Both the position numbers and the translations under genes were made by a program. 57,965 nt of DNA. Source: Lachnospiraceae bacterium. GTDB lineage: Bacteria; Bacillota; Clostridia; Lachnospirales; Lachnospiraceae. Below, piece after piece: positions 34,712-44,353 of this stretch; position 1 is the stretch's first letter; each line of letters begins with the position of its first letter. Location of the stretch: the NCBI GenBank assembly GCA_028724245.1, contig JAQYDI010000085.1, positions 1 through 57,965 on the forward strand, in the 5' to 3' direction. Below the pieces are notes generated by a model that did no database searches, was not told the origin of the DNA, and saw nothing but the letters and a program-made list of their open reading frames with translations.

Positions 34712-36346
34712 TTATTTTGACAGTTCCTGATCCTGCTTTTTACGCATGCCGTATGAATCCTGCCTTCCGACCAGAATACCATGTTCTGCTGACATATTTT
34801 TTACTTCTGACCGTCCCGCTTCCGTAATGATCTCCACATCCATTTTCCGGTTATTATCCGTGTTCAGATAAAGAGCCCCATCCTGAAGAGCAATTCTGCA
34901 ATTTGCCCCGGAAACATTGATATCTGTCATGTATGAGATAAATTTCCCGTCGTTTTCCTCCTGTACAACCACATTGACCTGTGTTGGAACCTCTGCGGAA
35001 AGTTCCATACTTCCATCCTCAGTGAAACGGACCATCACGGTATCCTCACTGACACATCCCATATACCGGTCTGATAAAAACATCCCTGCAAAACCTTTGT
35101 CAAGTTTTACTGATACAGCCTGCTCCGGAAGCACGAGAGTTCCGCAGCTGCGTCCCTGACTACTGCCGACATCTGTCCCGATTACGGGAAAATTACAGAT
35201 TCTCTTATCCGCACACTCTGTCAGTACTCCGTTAACAACCCGGCACAGCCTGTTTCCATTCAGATCAGATACTTCCACACAGCCTGCAGAGTACCGAAGC
35301 ATCTGCTGAAAATTCATACAGGAAGGATGTACCCGGGCTTTTTCCACGAAATTGTTCTGAAATGATTCACAATTTATAAAGTTGATGGAAGCATTTGCCG
35401 TATCGGAGCCAATATGATCACTACCGGAATCTGCTGTTCCCTCTGCATTGATCTGTGCATTCATATGCCATTCACCTGTAACAACATTTACATCAACGCA
35501 GCGGTTTGCTGCCTGTCTGTAATAATATGCCGGTCTTTGTCCCGAAAATGTATGACAGGGATTATTGGGATCATATAAGTAGATCCGATGCCATCCGCCT
35601 CCCAGTTCCTCAGGCGTCCGTATACTGTCCACCACCAGTGCATGCCCCACCATAGTTCCCTCCATATTCCAAAATATAAGAACCATATAAGGGATCCTGT
35701 CCTGATACACGGAATGAAAAAAATTCTGTATTCTCTCCGGTTCCTTCCGGGTGATGCCCTCTGCTTTATACCTCAATTCAAATACATGTGCAGAAAACTG
35801 CAGAAGAAAATACCGCTCAATGAGCTTTGTCAGTTCTGAGTTCTGTTTCAGACAGCAATAAGCGCCAAAATCTGCCGTAACAATGCGGTCATAGGCAGTA
35901 TCTGCCAACGGCAGCCCTTCTTCCTGATACACCCCTAGATTGATTTTTCCCAGATAGGTGAGAATGGAAACTGCAGCCATGCCAAAGCAATTTCCTCCCC
36001 AGCTTCCCATGGCATGCTGAAGATACATATGAAAAGTAAAAGATGGACCAAAAACCTCAAGATAACGTTCATAGGGAATGCGATACGACTGATTATAGGA
36101 AAATCCCTCATTCCCGTTTACAATCGGAAGTCCATATTCCAGAAGATTGAATCCTGCTCTGCTATTCTCCTGTTTTACAAAGGTCTCATCTAAATCATCC
36201 TGCCCGGCATTTTCGCTGAAATCCTCAAAGAAAAAGCTATCCTCCGCAGTTTCTTCCATTGCCTCTCTTTTCCGGTCAATCCGACACTTTTTTTTCATAT
36301 CCAGAATATTGTCGCTTTCCGAACCCAGCAAATCTTTGAAATCCAT
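34712..36346 (-). CDS. Papain-like cysteine peptidase-like protein
   Basis: A 544-residue soluble protein. SWGGNCFGMAAVSILTYLG (Cys120 at a helix start), GHALVVDSI (His235) and IYLYDPNNP (Asp259/Asn261) are the catalytic triad of papain/C39-like folds, in order and at normal spacing. The region after about residue 290 is beta-rich and Gly/Asn containing, perhaps a binding domain. The N-terminus is acidic and contains FEDFSEN, resembling the DFSE motif of the tail-anchored protein at 21603. No signal peptide, so the target is intracellular. AAGGGAG precedes ATG 36346. It could be a caspase-like executor or a processing enzyme; only the fold is supported. Confidence 0.65.
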   Translation of the reverse strand: MDFKDLLGSESDNILDMKKKCRIDRKREAMEETAEDSFFFEDFSENAGQDDLDETFVKQENSRAGFNLLEYGLPIVNGNEGFSYNQSYRIPYERYLEVFGPSFTFHMYLQHAMGSWGGNCFGMAAVSILTYLGKINLGVYQEEGLPLADTAYDRIVTADFGAYCCLKQNSELTKLIERYFLLQFSAHVFELRYKAEGITRKEPERIQNFFHSVYQDRIPYMVLIFWNMEGTMVGHALVVDSIRTPEELGGGWHRIYLYDPNNPCHTFSGQRPAYYYRQAANRCVDVNVVTGEWHMNAQINAEGTADSGSDHIGSDTANASINFINCESFQNNFVEKARVHPSCMNFQQMLRYSAGCVEVSDLNGNRLCRVVNGVLTECADKRICNFPVIGTDVGSSQGRSCGTLVLPEQAVSVKLDKGFAGMFLSDRYMGCVSEDTVMVRFTEDGSMELSAEVPTQVNVVVQEENDGKFISYMTDINVSGANCRIALQDGALYLNTDNNRKMDVEIITEAGRSEVKNMSAEHGILVGRQDSYGMRKKQDQELSK

Positions 36347-36387
36347 AATAATCTCCCTTTTAATAAGCCCTTTACAACGCTTTCATA

Positions 36388-36753
36388 TCACGAAAAATTC
36401 AGGCTCAACACATCTGTAAAACTGTATTTTTCATGATTTCCTATGGCAAATCTGATTTTTTCTCCGGAACACAGCTGTACTCCCAGATACCAGAAATCAT
36501 GGTAAGGTTCTTCCGGCGGATAAAATGTCACAGAAAATTCTTTTTTATCATTTCCTTCTTTTAAAATAAAACCTGCAAGTTCCAGTGGCTTCTCATAATT
36601 TACAGCCGCAAACTTTTCTTCCAGCCAGAAAATTTTATCAGCAGATAAATTACTATTATCACAGATTCGTATCAGAAGCTCATGATCAGAATAGATTTTT
36701 CTTTCCTCTGCCCGATAAGAATATGCTTTTATAAATACTTCAAAATCCATCAT
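36388..36753 (-). CDS. Small beta-domain protein (paralogue of 23633 C-terminus)
   Basis: About 121 residues. It aligns over its full length with the C-terminal domain of the 23633-24148 protein (YSY near the start, IRFAIGNHEKYSFTDVLSL at the end) but without a zinc knuckle. The preceding gene, which encodes a zinc ribbon and coiled coil, may supply that part in trans. Start: ATG 36765 lies within the previous gene; GAGGTG precedes ATGs 36753 and 36750, so 36753 is taken, 1 nt after the previous stop. Unknown function. Confidence 0.75.
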   Translation of the reverse strand: MMDFEVFIKAYSYRAEERKIYSDHELLIRICDNSNLSADKIFWLEEKFAAVNYEKPLELAGFILKEGNDKKEFSVTFYPPEEPYHDFWYLGVQLCSGEKIRFAIGNHEKYSFTDVLSLNFS

Positions 36754-36754
36754 C

Positions 36755-37720
36755 CTACACCTCATGAATTACCCATATGGCAGGTCTGACCATAATACCG
36801 GCAGTTCTTACGTCCATGCCAGAATCATTTACATACCCATTTACATTTACAAATGCAGCATCTGTTGCACGTGTTCCCCTGCTCCTGAGCCACCATTTTC
36901 CGCACTGACTGAAAAACTCCATTTTAAAGCCCGAATTTCTGGCAAATTCAGTTGGTTCTGCCTTCCTTGCATAATCTGATTCCAGATAATGACGTACTTC
37001 ATCCGTACTTAACAGAAACACACAATCATCAACCCCGGAATACCCCAGAATCGGATTTAAAAAATACTTATTATCTTTGTTTTTAACAGTTATGATTTTC
37101 TGTTTTTCCTGTGCGCTGAAAGCCTTATCATAGAATTCTCCGTTAAGCCAGGTACGGAGATCAGATTTTTCCCAGCTTGTATTCAGAGAATTGCTGTTAT
37201 ATTCCCGGATATCCAGACCATAGCGACTTAACAAAAGAAATTTTCCTTTGTTTTCTTCGAGAATCTGCCATTCAACAGGTTTCTTTTCAGGACCATCGAC
37301 CATATAATGACCAAAAGTAACCATTCCGCCCTTTTGCCACCGTTCTTTCCGTACTGACTCATCCTTATCTGCCGCAGCCCGCTTACCGGTACTGCCTGTA
37401 TTTACCCGCCGCATTTCCGCCTTTTCTACTTTCTTCTCCTTTTCCAGCTCCTCCAGACGTTTTTTCTGTTCCAGAATCTGGCTTTCCATTTTTTTAATCT
37501 GTGATTCATAGTCAGACATACGTTTTCCCATAAGCGCATAAAGACGTTTTTCAGCCGATTTATTCTGATATTCGTCAATTTCTTCGGCAATTGTTTTCAC
37601 ATTTCCGGGAATTTTAACAAGACTCAGGTAATTCTCAATATTCCGGCTTTCATCATGACCGCATTCCGGACAGATACATCCTTTACTGATTTTCTTTTTG
37701 CATACGGGACAGATCATCAT
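36755..37720 (-). CDS. Zinc-ribbon, coiled-coil, DUF6273 protein
   Basis: The N-terminus is a four-Cys ribbon (CPVCKK and CICPECG). Residues about 60-105 form a coiled coil (QIKKMESQILEQKKRLEELE). The C-terminal 190 residues are a DUF6273 domain (GHYMVDGPEKKPVEWQIL, LLLSRYGLDIREYN, LRTWLNGEFYDKAFSAQEK, WWLRSRG, VRPAIWV), a C-type-lectin-like fold in known relatives. The same domain recurs in the 54139 protein. No signal peptide, so here it is cytoplasmic. GTG 37738 overlaps the amidase stop; ATG 37720 with AGAGG 6 nt upstream is preferred. Confidence 0.85.
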   Translation of the reverse strand: MMICPVCKKKISKGCICPECGHDESRNIENYLSLVKIPGNVKTIAEEIDEYQNKSAEKRLYALMGKRMSDYESQIKKMESQILEQKKRLEELEKEKKVEKAEMRRVNTGSTGKRAAADKDESVRKERWQKGGMVTFGHYMVDGPEKKPVEWQILEENKGKFLLLSRYGLDIREYNSNSLNTSWEKSDLRTWLNGEFYDKAFSAQEKQKIITVKNKDNKYFLNPILGYSGVDDCVFLLSTDEVRHYLESDYARKAEPTEFARNSGFKMEFFSQCGKWWLRSRGTRATDAAFVNVNGYVNDSGMDVRTAGIMVRPAIWVIHEV

Positions 37721-37737
37721 TCCCCACCTCTTTTCCA

Positions 37738-38721
37738 CTATTTAAAAAATGTTTTTGTAAAGTACTCATTATCCTGATAATGATCTGTCGTAATGAGCGT
37801 TACTTTTTCCTCACAGGGAGTCAATTTTTCACTCTCACAGATGCCGTTTCTTGAAAGCCCATAATAAACTGCGATTCCCCGTGCATCTGCCCGAGCCAGT
37901 TCTTCCAGTTTTGTATCGTCCGATAAAAAATTATCATAATCAGAATCGTTATCCATAAAACAGTGTTCGATGAGAATTCCCGGAAGCTGATACAGAATGG
38001 AATTCCTTATCACACTGTAGTAATCAAGCAGTTCTCCATTGGGATAAACTTCTCCGTTCTGAGCAGCTCTGAACAGGAGTCCCTGATTTTCGATTCCCAG
38101 TTTTTCCAGTTCGCGAAGCACACACACTGCAAGTTCCTGGCTTTCCAGTGACCATTCTTTCCCGTAAACACCTCTGGGAACAAGAACCGTACAACCATTT
38201 TTATATTCTGTAATATCACCTGCCGCATTATTATGAAGTGAAATAAATACATCTGCACCATCTTCAGCAGCTTTTTTCACCCTATCTTCCAATTCTCTGT
38301 CTTCATCGCCCTCGCGGGTCAGATATACGGTAACATTATCATAAGACTCCAGCTCTTTTTTCAGATATTCTGCAATTTTCAGATTCAGTTCCTTTTCCAG
38401 AATCCCGTCCTGCGCTCTTTCCGCCCCGGACTGCACACCGCCATGTCCCGGATCGAGTTCAACTACCAGAGAAATCGGTGTGTTTTCCTCTCCCATATCT
38501 GCTGTATCACCGGAATCTGAAGAAGGTTCTTCAACGCCGGAATCTGCAGCATTCCTTTCATTTACAAAAGCTGCAGCAGTAATTCCCGCTGCAGCTTCTT
38601 CAGGAACAGGAGCCGTACTTTCTCTAACCGGAGAGATGGCAGTATTTCCCCCGCAGCCGCCGGATACAAGAAGAAAACCTGCAGCCGCCAGTACCGCCCA
38701 TATTTTACAAACTCTGTTCAT
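37738..38721 (-). CDS. N-acetylmuramoyl-L-alanine amidase (Amidase_3) lipoprotein
   Basis: Signal peptide with lipobox-like LLVSGGC at residues 18-23, so probably a lipid-anchored extracellular protein. The amidase domain (about 80-310) has the zinc ligands in order: LDPGHGG (His), EKELNLKIA (Glu), FISLHNN (His) and ILIEHCFM (catalytic Glu). It cleaves the bond between muramic acid and the stem peptide of peptidoglycan. It is fused to no cell-wall binding domain. AAAGGA is upstream of ATG 38721. With the SEDS and PBP genes it gives this locus both a wall-building and a wall-cutting activity. Confidence 0.93.
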   Translation of the reverse strand: MNRVCKIWAVLAAAGFLLVSGGCGGNTAISPVRESTAPVPEEAAAGITAAAFVNERNAADSGVEEPSSDSGDTADMGEENTPISLVVELDPGHGGVQSGAERAQDGILEKELNLKIAEYLKKELESYDNVTVYLTREGDEDRELEDRVKKAAEDGADVFISLHNNAAGDITEYKNGCTVLVPRGVYGKEWSLESQELAVCVLRELEKLGIENQGLLFRAAQNGEVYPNGELLDYYSVIRNSILYQLPGILIEHCFMDNDSDYDNFLSDDTKLEELARADARGIAVYYGLSRNGICESEKLTPCEEKVTLITTDHYQDNEYFTKTFFK

Positions 38722-38736
38722 ATATGATCGTTTCCT

Positions 38737-39978
38737 TTAATCTTCTTTTTTTGCTCCCATATCATCATTCATATACTGATCAAAACTTCTCAGTTCTCTG
38801 GTTGAACCGCTGATCGACCATCCGCGGTACATACAATCCAGCATATAACCACACTCTGTATAATCAATCGTAATACCTGAAGTTCCTCCATAAGGGAATG
38901 TAAATTCAAATACAAATGCATTTTCATTACTGCACGCATACAAAATATACTTCCCCTTTCCCGGATCGCTCTTTATCTGCCCGCCGATAATCGCACGGGA
39001 AAATCCGCTTTCTGAAACAGTGGAAGATTCATGAGTGTATGGCGTCCCGTCTCCTGCAGCAAACAGTGAAGATACACTGTTCATCATATAATTTGCGCAG
39101 CTGACCGGGTTATTTTTTATGGGAGCTTCCTGTTTTCCAACGCTCCAGGTCAGACTTCCATCTGCAGAGCTGAAATAATAGGACTCCGTATCCTCATCAT
39201 AGTAGCCTTCTGCAAATACTGATTTCGGATACATCAGCGTATAAGCACCATCAGGGGAAGTTACCTGTGTGAAATCAGCAGGAGAAGCAGGATATGTGAT
39301 TGTATCGTTATCACAGTAATCCAGTTCTGTTCGAGCACCACTGTCGAGGATTTCAATGTTGTCCACTTTAAAACCAACACATTCTTCATCAATTGCATAA
39401 AGAGTGCCCGAAGCAGTTACCTGATGCTCACCCAGCTTATCCAGAATTTCAGAATCATCAGAGGTAAGAAGAAATTCTCTCACATCATCATAATAATGTG
39501 CTGTGCCGAAGGAATCTGCAGCATTTACACTATATGCATCTTCCACAGTCAAATACAGATTTCCGTTATAGTCCTGTGCACAGTAACCATTCAGTTCAAA
39601 CCGGGTTCCAGCCACCGCATCCAGATCGGCATCCGGATTCTGTGCCGTTGTTCCCTCCCTCTCATATTCTGATTCAGTCTGTACAACCTGAGCTTCTTTC
39701 AAACCGGCTTCCTGCTGATCTTTATTCTTTTTACCGCCTCCTGCAAGACTTATAATCAAACAGACTGCCACTGCCAGTACCACTGCTCCTGCCAGAATCA
39801 GAGCAATGATAACCGGAAGGCTTTTCTTCTGATTTCCTGCACTTTTATCTTGACGCGGCATATTTTCATTTCCGGATACAGGTAAGGAATCCGGCTGCAT
39901 TTTCTCAATCTTATTACCGCATTCTTCACAAAACAGCGCATCCTCTTCAAGTTCTGCGCCACAATACTTACAAATCAT
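38737..39978 (-). CDS. Zinc-ribbon, one-TM protein with extracytoplasmic domain
   Basis: The cytoplasmic N-terminus has a ribbon (CKYCG and CEECGN), then a TM helix (VIIALILAGAVVLAVAVCLIISLAG, residues about 55-77). About 330 extracytoplasmic residues follow, beta-rich, with no motif I recognise. ATG 39978 overlaps the upstream gene's last codons by 11 nt and AGAGGTG lies 7 nt upstream. This 'ribbon inside, sensor outside' layout is shared with the 55225 protein. Unknown ligand. Confidence 0.82.
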   Translation of the reverse strand: MICKYCGAELEEDALFCEECGNKIEKMQPDSLPVSGNENMPRQDKSAGNQKKSLPVIIALILAGAVVLAVAVCLIISLAGGGKKNKDQQEAGLKEAQVVQTESEYEREGTTAQNPDADLDAVAGTRFELNGYCAQDYNGNLYLTVEDAYSVNAADSFGTAHYYDDVREFLLTSDDSEILDKLGEHQVTASGTLYAIDEECVGFKVDNIEILDSGARTELDYCDNDTITYPASPADFTQVTSPDGAYTLMYPKSVFAEGYYDEDTESYYFSSADGSLTWSVGKQEAPIKNNPVSCANYMMNSVSSLFAAGDGTPYTHESSTVSESGFSRAIIGGQIKSDPGKGKYILYACSNENAFVFEFTFPYGGTSGITIDYTECGYMLDCMYRGWSISGSTRELRSFDQYMNDDMGAKKED

Positions 39979-41062
39979 GTCTGCTCACCTCTTTTGATAA
40001 TTCTTCAATCAGGTCATAGTCATAGAAAGACAAGTCTGCATAAAGATCCATATCTGCTGTTTCTGTCAGGCAGACTTTCTCATCTCTTCCGGCATCTGCT
40101 GACAATCCAGGCAAAATCAATCTTGTAAAACTGACAATAACGATTGTAAACAGCAGCAATGCACCCAGAAACGCAAGTATCAAATAACCGCTGTTATCAC
40201 TGTTGATTTTCTGGCTCAGAACTTCTCTTCTGGAATCGTCGATCAATGAGCCGATACCCTGCATTTTTTCCCTGTTTTCAGTTCCTTCACCGGTGCGCCT
40301 GTCACTGTGAACAGGTTCATTTTCTTCTGATTTTGCCGGTTCAGGCTCCCTGTGCATGGCATAACTTCCGAGTGAAGAATTGAAAATTGATTCCGGCGTT
40401 GTATCTTTCTTTTCAAAAGCAATTGGACGTAAAGTACGATAATACGGTTGAAATTCCGCATGATCACCATTCCTGCAGGTATTTTCAAGAGCTGTAAGTT
40501 TATCTGCATTAACAGATGGCATTCCCCAAAGAGGCACCTTTGAACTTTCCATGGTAATTCCTTCATACAGAAACTCACGATCATCTTCAAAAACAGATTC
40601 ATCAATATCCACGGATTTCTTCTTAGTTTCTGTCGGCTCTTCCGCTGCAGGTGATTTTACCTCGAGAACCAGCTCTGATTTTTCTTCTGAAGCAGGTTCT
40701 TCCTCTTCGAGAACAGGCTCAGGCTCTTCCTCCGCTGCAGGTTCTTCCTCTTCGGGAACAGGCTCCGGCTCTTTCTCCGCTGCAGGTTCTTTCTCTTCAG
40801 GAACAGGCTCCGGCTCCTCCGCTGCAGGTACTTCTTCCTCGAAAACAGGCTCCGGTTCAGGACTTTCCTGTTTCCATGCAGCAATATTTTCCCCGCAGAA
40901 TTTACAGAATTTTGCAGTTCTTTTTATCGACTTTCCGCAGAAAGGGCAATCCTTCATATCCGTGTCCGGCTGAGTAATTTCTTTTTGTTCGATTTTAGTA
41001 CCGCAGAATCTGCAGAATTTTGCGGTATCCGAAATTTCTTTTTTACATTCAGGACATATCAT
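39968..41062 (-). CDS. Double zinc-ribbon protein with Glu/Pro repeats and C-terminal TM
   Basis: Two ribbons of the form CxxC-x11-CxxC (CPECKK/CRFCG and CPFCGK/CKFCG) are followed by five Glu/Pro units of about 15 residues. A linker with a conserved-looking island (LYEGITMESSKVPLWGMPS) follows, then one TM helix (LILAFLGALLLFTIVIVSF) about 55-70 residues from the end. Mostly cytoplasmic, tail-anchored with a short outer tail. GTG 41071 is part of the ribosome site GGAGGTG; ATG 41062 is the start. It lies 14 nt after the coiled-coil/TM protein gene. Function unknown; probably a long flexible tether. Confidence 0.8.
   Translation of the reverse strand: MICPECKKEISDTAKFCRFCGTKIEQKEITQPDTDMKDCPFCGKSIKRTAKFCKFCGENIAAWKQESPEPEPVFEEEVPAAEEPEPVPEEKEPAAEKEPEPVPEEEEPAAEEEPEPVLEEEEPASEEKSELVLEVKSPAAEEPTETKKKSVDIDESVFEDDREFLYEGITMESSKVPLWGMPSVNADKLTALENTCRNGDHAEFQPYYRTLRPIAFEKKDTTPESIFNSSLGSYAMHREPEPAKSEENEPVHSDRRTGEGTENREKMQGIGSLIDDSRREVLSQKINSDNSGYLILAFLGALLLFTIVIVSFTRLILPGLSADAGRDEKVCLTETADMDLYADLSFYDYDLIEELSKEVSRHDL
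40637..40858 (-). repeat. 45-bp tandem coding repeats (Glu/Pro linker)
   Basis: Five units with 45-bp period encode EPEPVxEEEEPAAEE variants in the protein at 39968-41062. The central three copies are nearly identical in DNA, so unit number could vary between strains. Confidence 0.8.
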
Positions 41063-41076
41063 TTCAAACACCTCCG

Positions 41077-42786
41077 CTAAATCGTATCGATCTTCCTGGC
41101 AGCAAGATCATAGTAGGCGTCATAATCCCTGAACTCACCCAGATAATACCGGTATTCATTAACCAGTTCTCCAACAATGGCTTTTACATTCTGAATATTT
41201 TTTTCACATTTTTCCATAAGCGCAGCTTTTTTCCTGTTGTTATCATATATGATAAAGCCTCCAATACCAATCAGGGACAAAGTAATCAGGAAAATCATCG
41301 GTGCCATAAAATACAATGCGCCTGCGGCTGAAACGGCTGCGGCACCAAACATCACATATGCTGATGTATTCCGTATTTCTGCCATTTTCTGATCCCGATC
41401 TGTCTCATAGAAAGTTTTAATTTTCCCTTCTTCTTTTTCAGGATTGATGAAATCAATCTGAGACTCATAATCATTGATCCTGACCGGACAGGAAGTTTTT
41501 ACAGCTTTCCTGTATTCCTCTGTAATTTTATCCAGCGCCATCTTGTGAATGGGTCTGGTCATCCGGAACATATTCAGTTTCATCTGATCACAAACCTCAT
41601 TGGAAGGTGAATAGATCCAGTGCACCATCTCCTTGATAAGATTCAATTCAGATGTATCATGAACCATTTTTTCTTTAAATTCTTTATGCGCCTGCCTGAT
41701 ATTTCCTTTTCTGGCAATAATCAATTCATTATACGCTATTTCATCATATACTATTTTTTCTTCAGTATTAGGTTCCTGAATCAGATCATTGATGAAATCC
41801 GTCAGATAATGATTCATATTTTCTTCTGATACGCAGCCAATATTGGAAATCAGCTGCAGAATCACAGTATTGTTTTTAGCGCGCATCATATTAGCCTGCA
41901 GATTGGAATACTCCAGACAATATTTCTGCAGCAGGGGATAATTGATATTTTCCTGAGGCATTTTCATCTGAAATACAGCAGCGGCATAATCTACCAGCTC
42001 CTGTTCGCTGTAATTCTCAGACTGTACAGTATACTCCAGAATTCTATTAATAAAAGTTTCAATTTCCGCACTGACAGTCTCATCTACCTGATCCTGAATA
42101 TTTTTGCTGATCAGCGAAAACAGCATAATAAAAGTTTTATTATCGGCACCGCTCAAACTGCATTCCTGATAAAACAAAAACCACTTCATGGCCGCATCAA
42201 AGCGTTCCATTCTCATATTGAATAACATGAAAAATACCGATGCATTCTTTTTATCCAGATCCACCGCCTTTTGTATACACTGGTCTGCCAGTTCCCTGTC
42301 ATCTTCTTTCCATGCCATAATACTCAGAAGTGCCAGAGTCAGCCAGTAATCCGGCTGCCTCAGCTGCTCCGTTTCCACTGCTTTATAAATCACATCACTG
42401 CTGACCATATTCATATCAAGGTTGTCAAGGAAGCCCAGAACAATCTTGCGTACGGTACGATAACTTCCAAATTCATAATATTTTTTATCATTGCAGGCAC
42501 GGATCTTTTTATTGGCCATTTCCATCGCTTTAAATGATTCATAAAGCTTATCAATTTCGCCCTGCATCCGATAGGCCTCGACCAGGTTCTGCTGTGACTG
42601 TGCCACATCATTTTCTGCCGAAGTCAGGGTGCTGTAAATATGATTCTGAAGATTTCCCATCCTCTGATTTGCGTTTCTGACTCCGCTTTCAATAATACCA
42701 AGCTCCTGCTGTAAATGAGCCTGCACTCTTTTCTGTTCATTGACCTTCGAGCGCATATAGGCTACATCACTTTGTGATACACTCAT
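41077..42786 (-). CDS. Coiled-coil/TPR/TM family protein, copy 1
   Basis: A 569-residue protein. The N-terminal 90 residues are coiled coil. A helical-repeat core includes DYWLTLALLSIMAWKEDDRE and FFMLFNMRMERFDAAMKWF, and two hydrophobic helices lie near the end (AYVMFGAAAVSAAGALYFMAPMIFLITLSLIGIGG region). It shares length, order and several motifs with the proteins at 45156 and 46769. I do not recognise the family. The ATG overlaps the stop of the AAA+ gene by 4 nt (ATGA), with GGAG just upstream. Expected to be a membrane-bound scaffold with both ends in the cytoplasm. Confidence 0.82.
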   Translation of the reverse strand: MSVSQSDVAYMRSKVNEQKRVQAHLQQELGIIESGVRNANQRMGNLQNHIYSTLTSAENDVAQSQQNLVEAYRMQGEIDKLYESFKAMEMANKKIRACNDKKYYEFGSYRTVRKIVLGFLDNLDMNMVSSDVIYKAVETEQLRQPDYWLTLALLSIMAWKEDDRELADQCIQKAVDLDKKNASVFFMLFNMRMERFDAAMKWFLFYQECSLSGADNKTFIMLFSLISKNIQDQVDETVSAEIETFINRILEYTVQSENYSEQELVDYAAAVFQMKMPQENINYPLLQKYCLEYSNLQANMMRAKNNTVILQLISNIGCVSEENMNHYLTDFINDLIQEPNTEEKIVYDEIAYNELIIARKGNIRQAHKEFKEKMVHDTSELNLIKEMVHWIYSPSNEVCDQMKLNMFRMTRPIHKMALDKITEEYRKAVKTSCPVRINDYESQIDFINPEKEEGKIKTFYETDRDQKMAEIRNTSAYVMFGAAAVSAAGALYFMAPMIFLITLSLIGIGGFIIYDNNRKKAALMEKCEKNIQNVKAIVGELVNEYRYYLGEFRDYDAYYDLAARKIDTI

Positions 42787-44351
42787 TCATTCTCCTCTCC
42801 TGAAGCAGAAACAGCCTTATCTCTGCCCCATTTTCTTAATTTATCAATCAATTCCGGATTACTCCTGCTTATACTTACAATTCCGTTAAATTTATCAAGA
42901 AGAAGTTTATCCGTTATAATTTCCTGTCCCTGCAAAAGAGCCTGCTTGGCAACATCCTTGATACACTGCTCAATATCTGAATAGGAAAATCCTTCTGAAG
43001 CATCAACCAGCGCATCCAGATTCAACAGCTCCGGTTCCATAAGCAGACTTTTTTCTGCATAAAGTCTGATAATTTCCCTTCTTTCTGCTGCATTGGGCAG
43101 ATCGATGAAAAAAAGCTCAGAAAATCTTCCTTTTCTGTATAATTCCGGAGGCAGATGCTCAATATTATTCGCTGTTGCAATTAAAAATACCCTGCTTTTT
43201 GATTCCTGAAGCCAAAACAGAAACTGTCCGATAATTCTCTGTCCGGTATCATTATTGGAATCTGATACTGATAATGCTTTTTCAATTTCATCAATCCACA
43301 AAACGCAGGGTGCAACATTATCAATAAATGTCAGTGCATCATCCATCCGTTTTTCAGAATTCCCCATCCATTTATCGTAAATAGAGCCAATGTCAAATCG
43401 AAACAGCGGCAGTTCCCACTCACTTGCAACCACTCTGGCAGATAAAGACTTTCCGCAGCCCGGTACCCCTGCAAGAAGAACGCCTTTCGGTGCCTCCAGA
43501 TCCCGCTCCTTCAGCTTTTCATCACTCATAAAAAAAATCTTTCTGTTGTCTCTCAGCCATTTCTTCAGATGAGCGAGTCCGGCACAGCACAGATTCGGCT
43601 GAACTGTTACGTGCTCAATCGTCGGCACTGCAGCGTACAGCCTGCTTTTCTGTTCCGTAAGTTCACCAATATCTTCCCTTCTCAGAAAAGTTTTCTTTTT
43701 CAGCAATGTAGAAAGAATATTATCAATCTGGACTTCCGAAAAACCTCGAAGCAGCGCGGCAGCCCGGGTAATGTCCTCTTCATCCCATTCCACATAACTT
43801 TTCGTCTGTTTTCCCTTTCTGGCAAATGAGATGAGTCTTTTCTGCACCGGCACAGCTGTTGAAATAACAGGATGAGCTTCTATAAAGGAACGAATTTTCA
43901 TAACACGTTCCGACTGATCCGGATAGTCCAGAGTAGTAATCATTCCAAAACGGGCAAGCTCGGACCAGACCGGCCCGGATGTGATCAGAATCAGCGTACA
44001 ATGTTTTGTTTTGGCCTGATAAAGAACATCCAGTACATCTTTTGTAAACAGATTGCCGTCCTCCAGACGCCTGGCATCTCCTATGGCAAAAACGATTTTT
44101 TCAGATTGAAACCTTTCATATACGTACTTCATAATACCGCCGTCAGCATGGTCATGAACTGCAGTATGTCCCCCAAACGAAACAACACCTCCTGCATCCG
44201 TATAGTAAAACATCTTTTCATTTCTCTGTATGCTGAGTTCATTAAGCATCCGCTCAACCCGGTCACGTTCCTGACTTCTGATAATAACCAGAGGTATTCC
44301 CGCACTCAGATAATCTGCCAGTTCCGCTTTTGTATCTATATAATTACTCAT
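42783..44351 (-). CDS. AAA+ ATPase, Ycf46-like
   Basis: Residues from ATG 44351: the N-terminal 250 residues form an inactive-looking alpha/beta region (LVIIRSQERDRVERML, KIVFAIGDARRL, LILITSGP), typical of Ycf46-type ATPases. The AAA+ module carries GVPGCGKS (295-302), VLWIDEIEKA (350 onward) and YRKGRFSE with arginine-finger candidates. The long frame to ATG 44459 runs inside the upstream gene; ATG 44351 follows that gene's stop by 2 nt with GAGAGG upstream, so it is chosen. It sits between members of the coiled-coil/TM family and probably remodels them. Confidence 0.87.
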   Translation of the reverse strand: MSNYIDTKAELADYLSAGIPLVIIRSQERDRVERMLNELSIQRNEKMFYYTDAGGVVSFGGHTAVHDHADGGIMKYVYERFQSEKIVFAIGDARRLEDGNLFTKDVLDVLYQAKTKHCTLILITSGPVWSELARFGMITTLDYPDQSERVMKIRSFIEAHPVISTAVPVQKRLISFARKGKQTKSYVEWDEEDITRAAALLRGFSEVQIDNILSTLLKKKTFLRREDIGELTEQKSRLYAAVPTIEHVTVQPNLCCAGLAHLKKWLRDNRKIFFMSDEKLKERDLEAPKGVLLAGVPGCGKSLSARVVASEWELPLFRFDIGSIYDKWMGNSEKRMDDALTFIDNVAPCVLWIDEIEKALSVSDSNNDTGQRIIGQFLFWLQESKSRVFLIATANNIEHLPPELYRKGRFSELFFIDLPNAAERREIIRLYAEKSLLMEPELLNLDALVDASEGFSYSDIEQCIKDVAKQALLQGQEIITDKLLLDKFNGIVSISRSNPELIDKLRKWGRDKAVSASGEENE

Positions 44352-44353
44352 TG

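Noticed and set aside
37738-38721. Amidase as a phage endolysin
   Set aside because: It has a lipobox-like signal peptide and no holin or cell-wall binding domain, fitting a cellular lipoprotein.
40637-40858. Tandem 45-bp repeats as a CRISPR-like array
   Set aside because: Units are contiguous, in frame with a coding sequence and without spacers.
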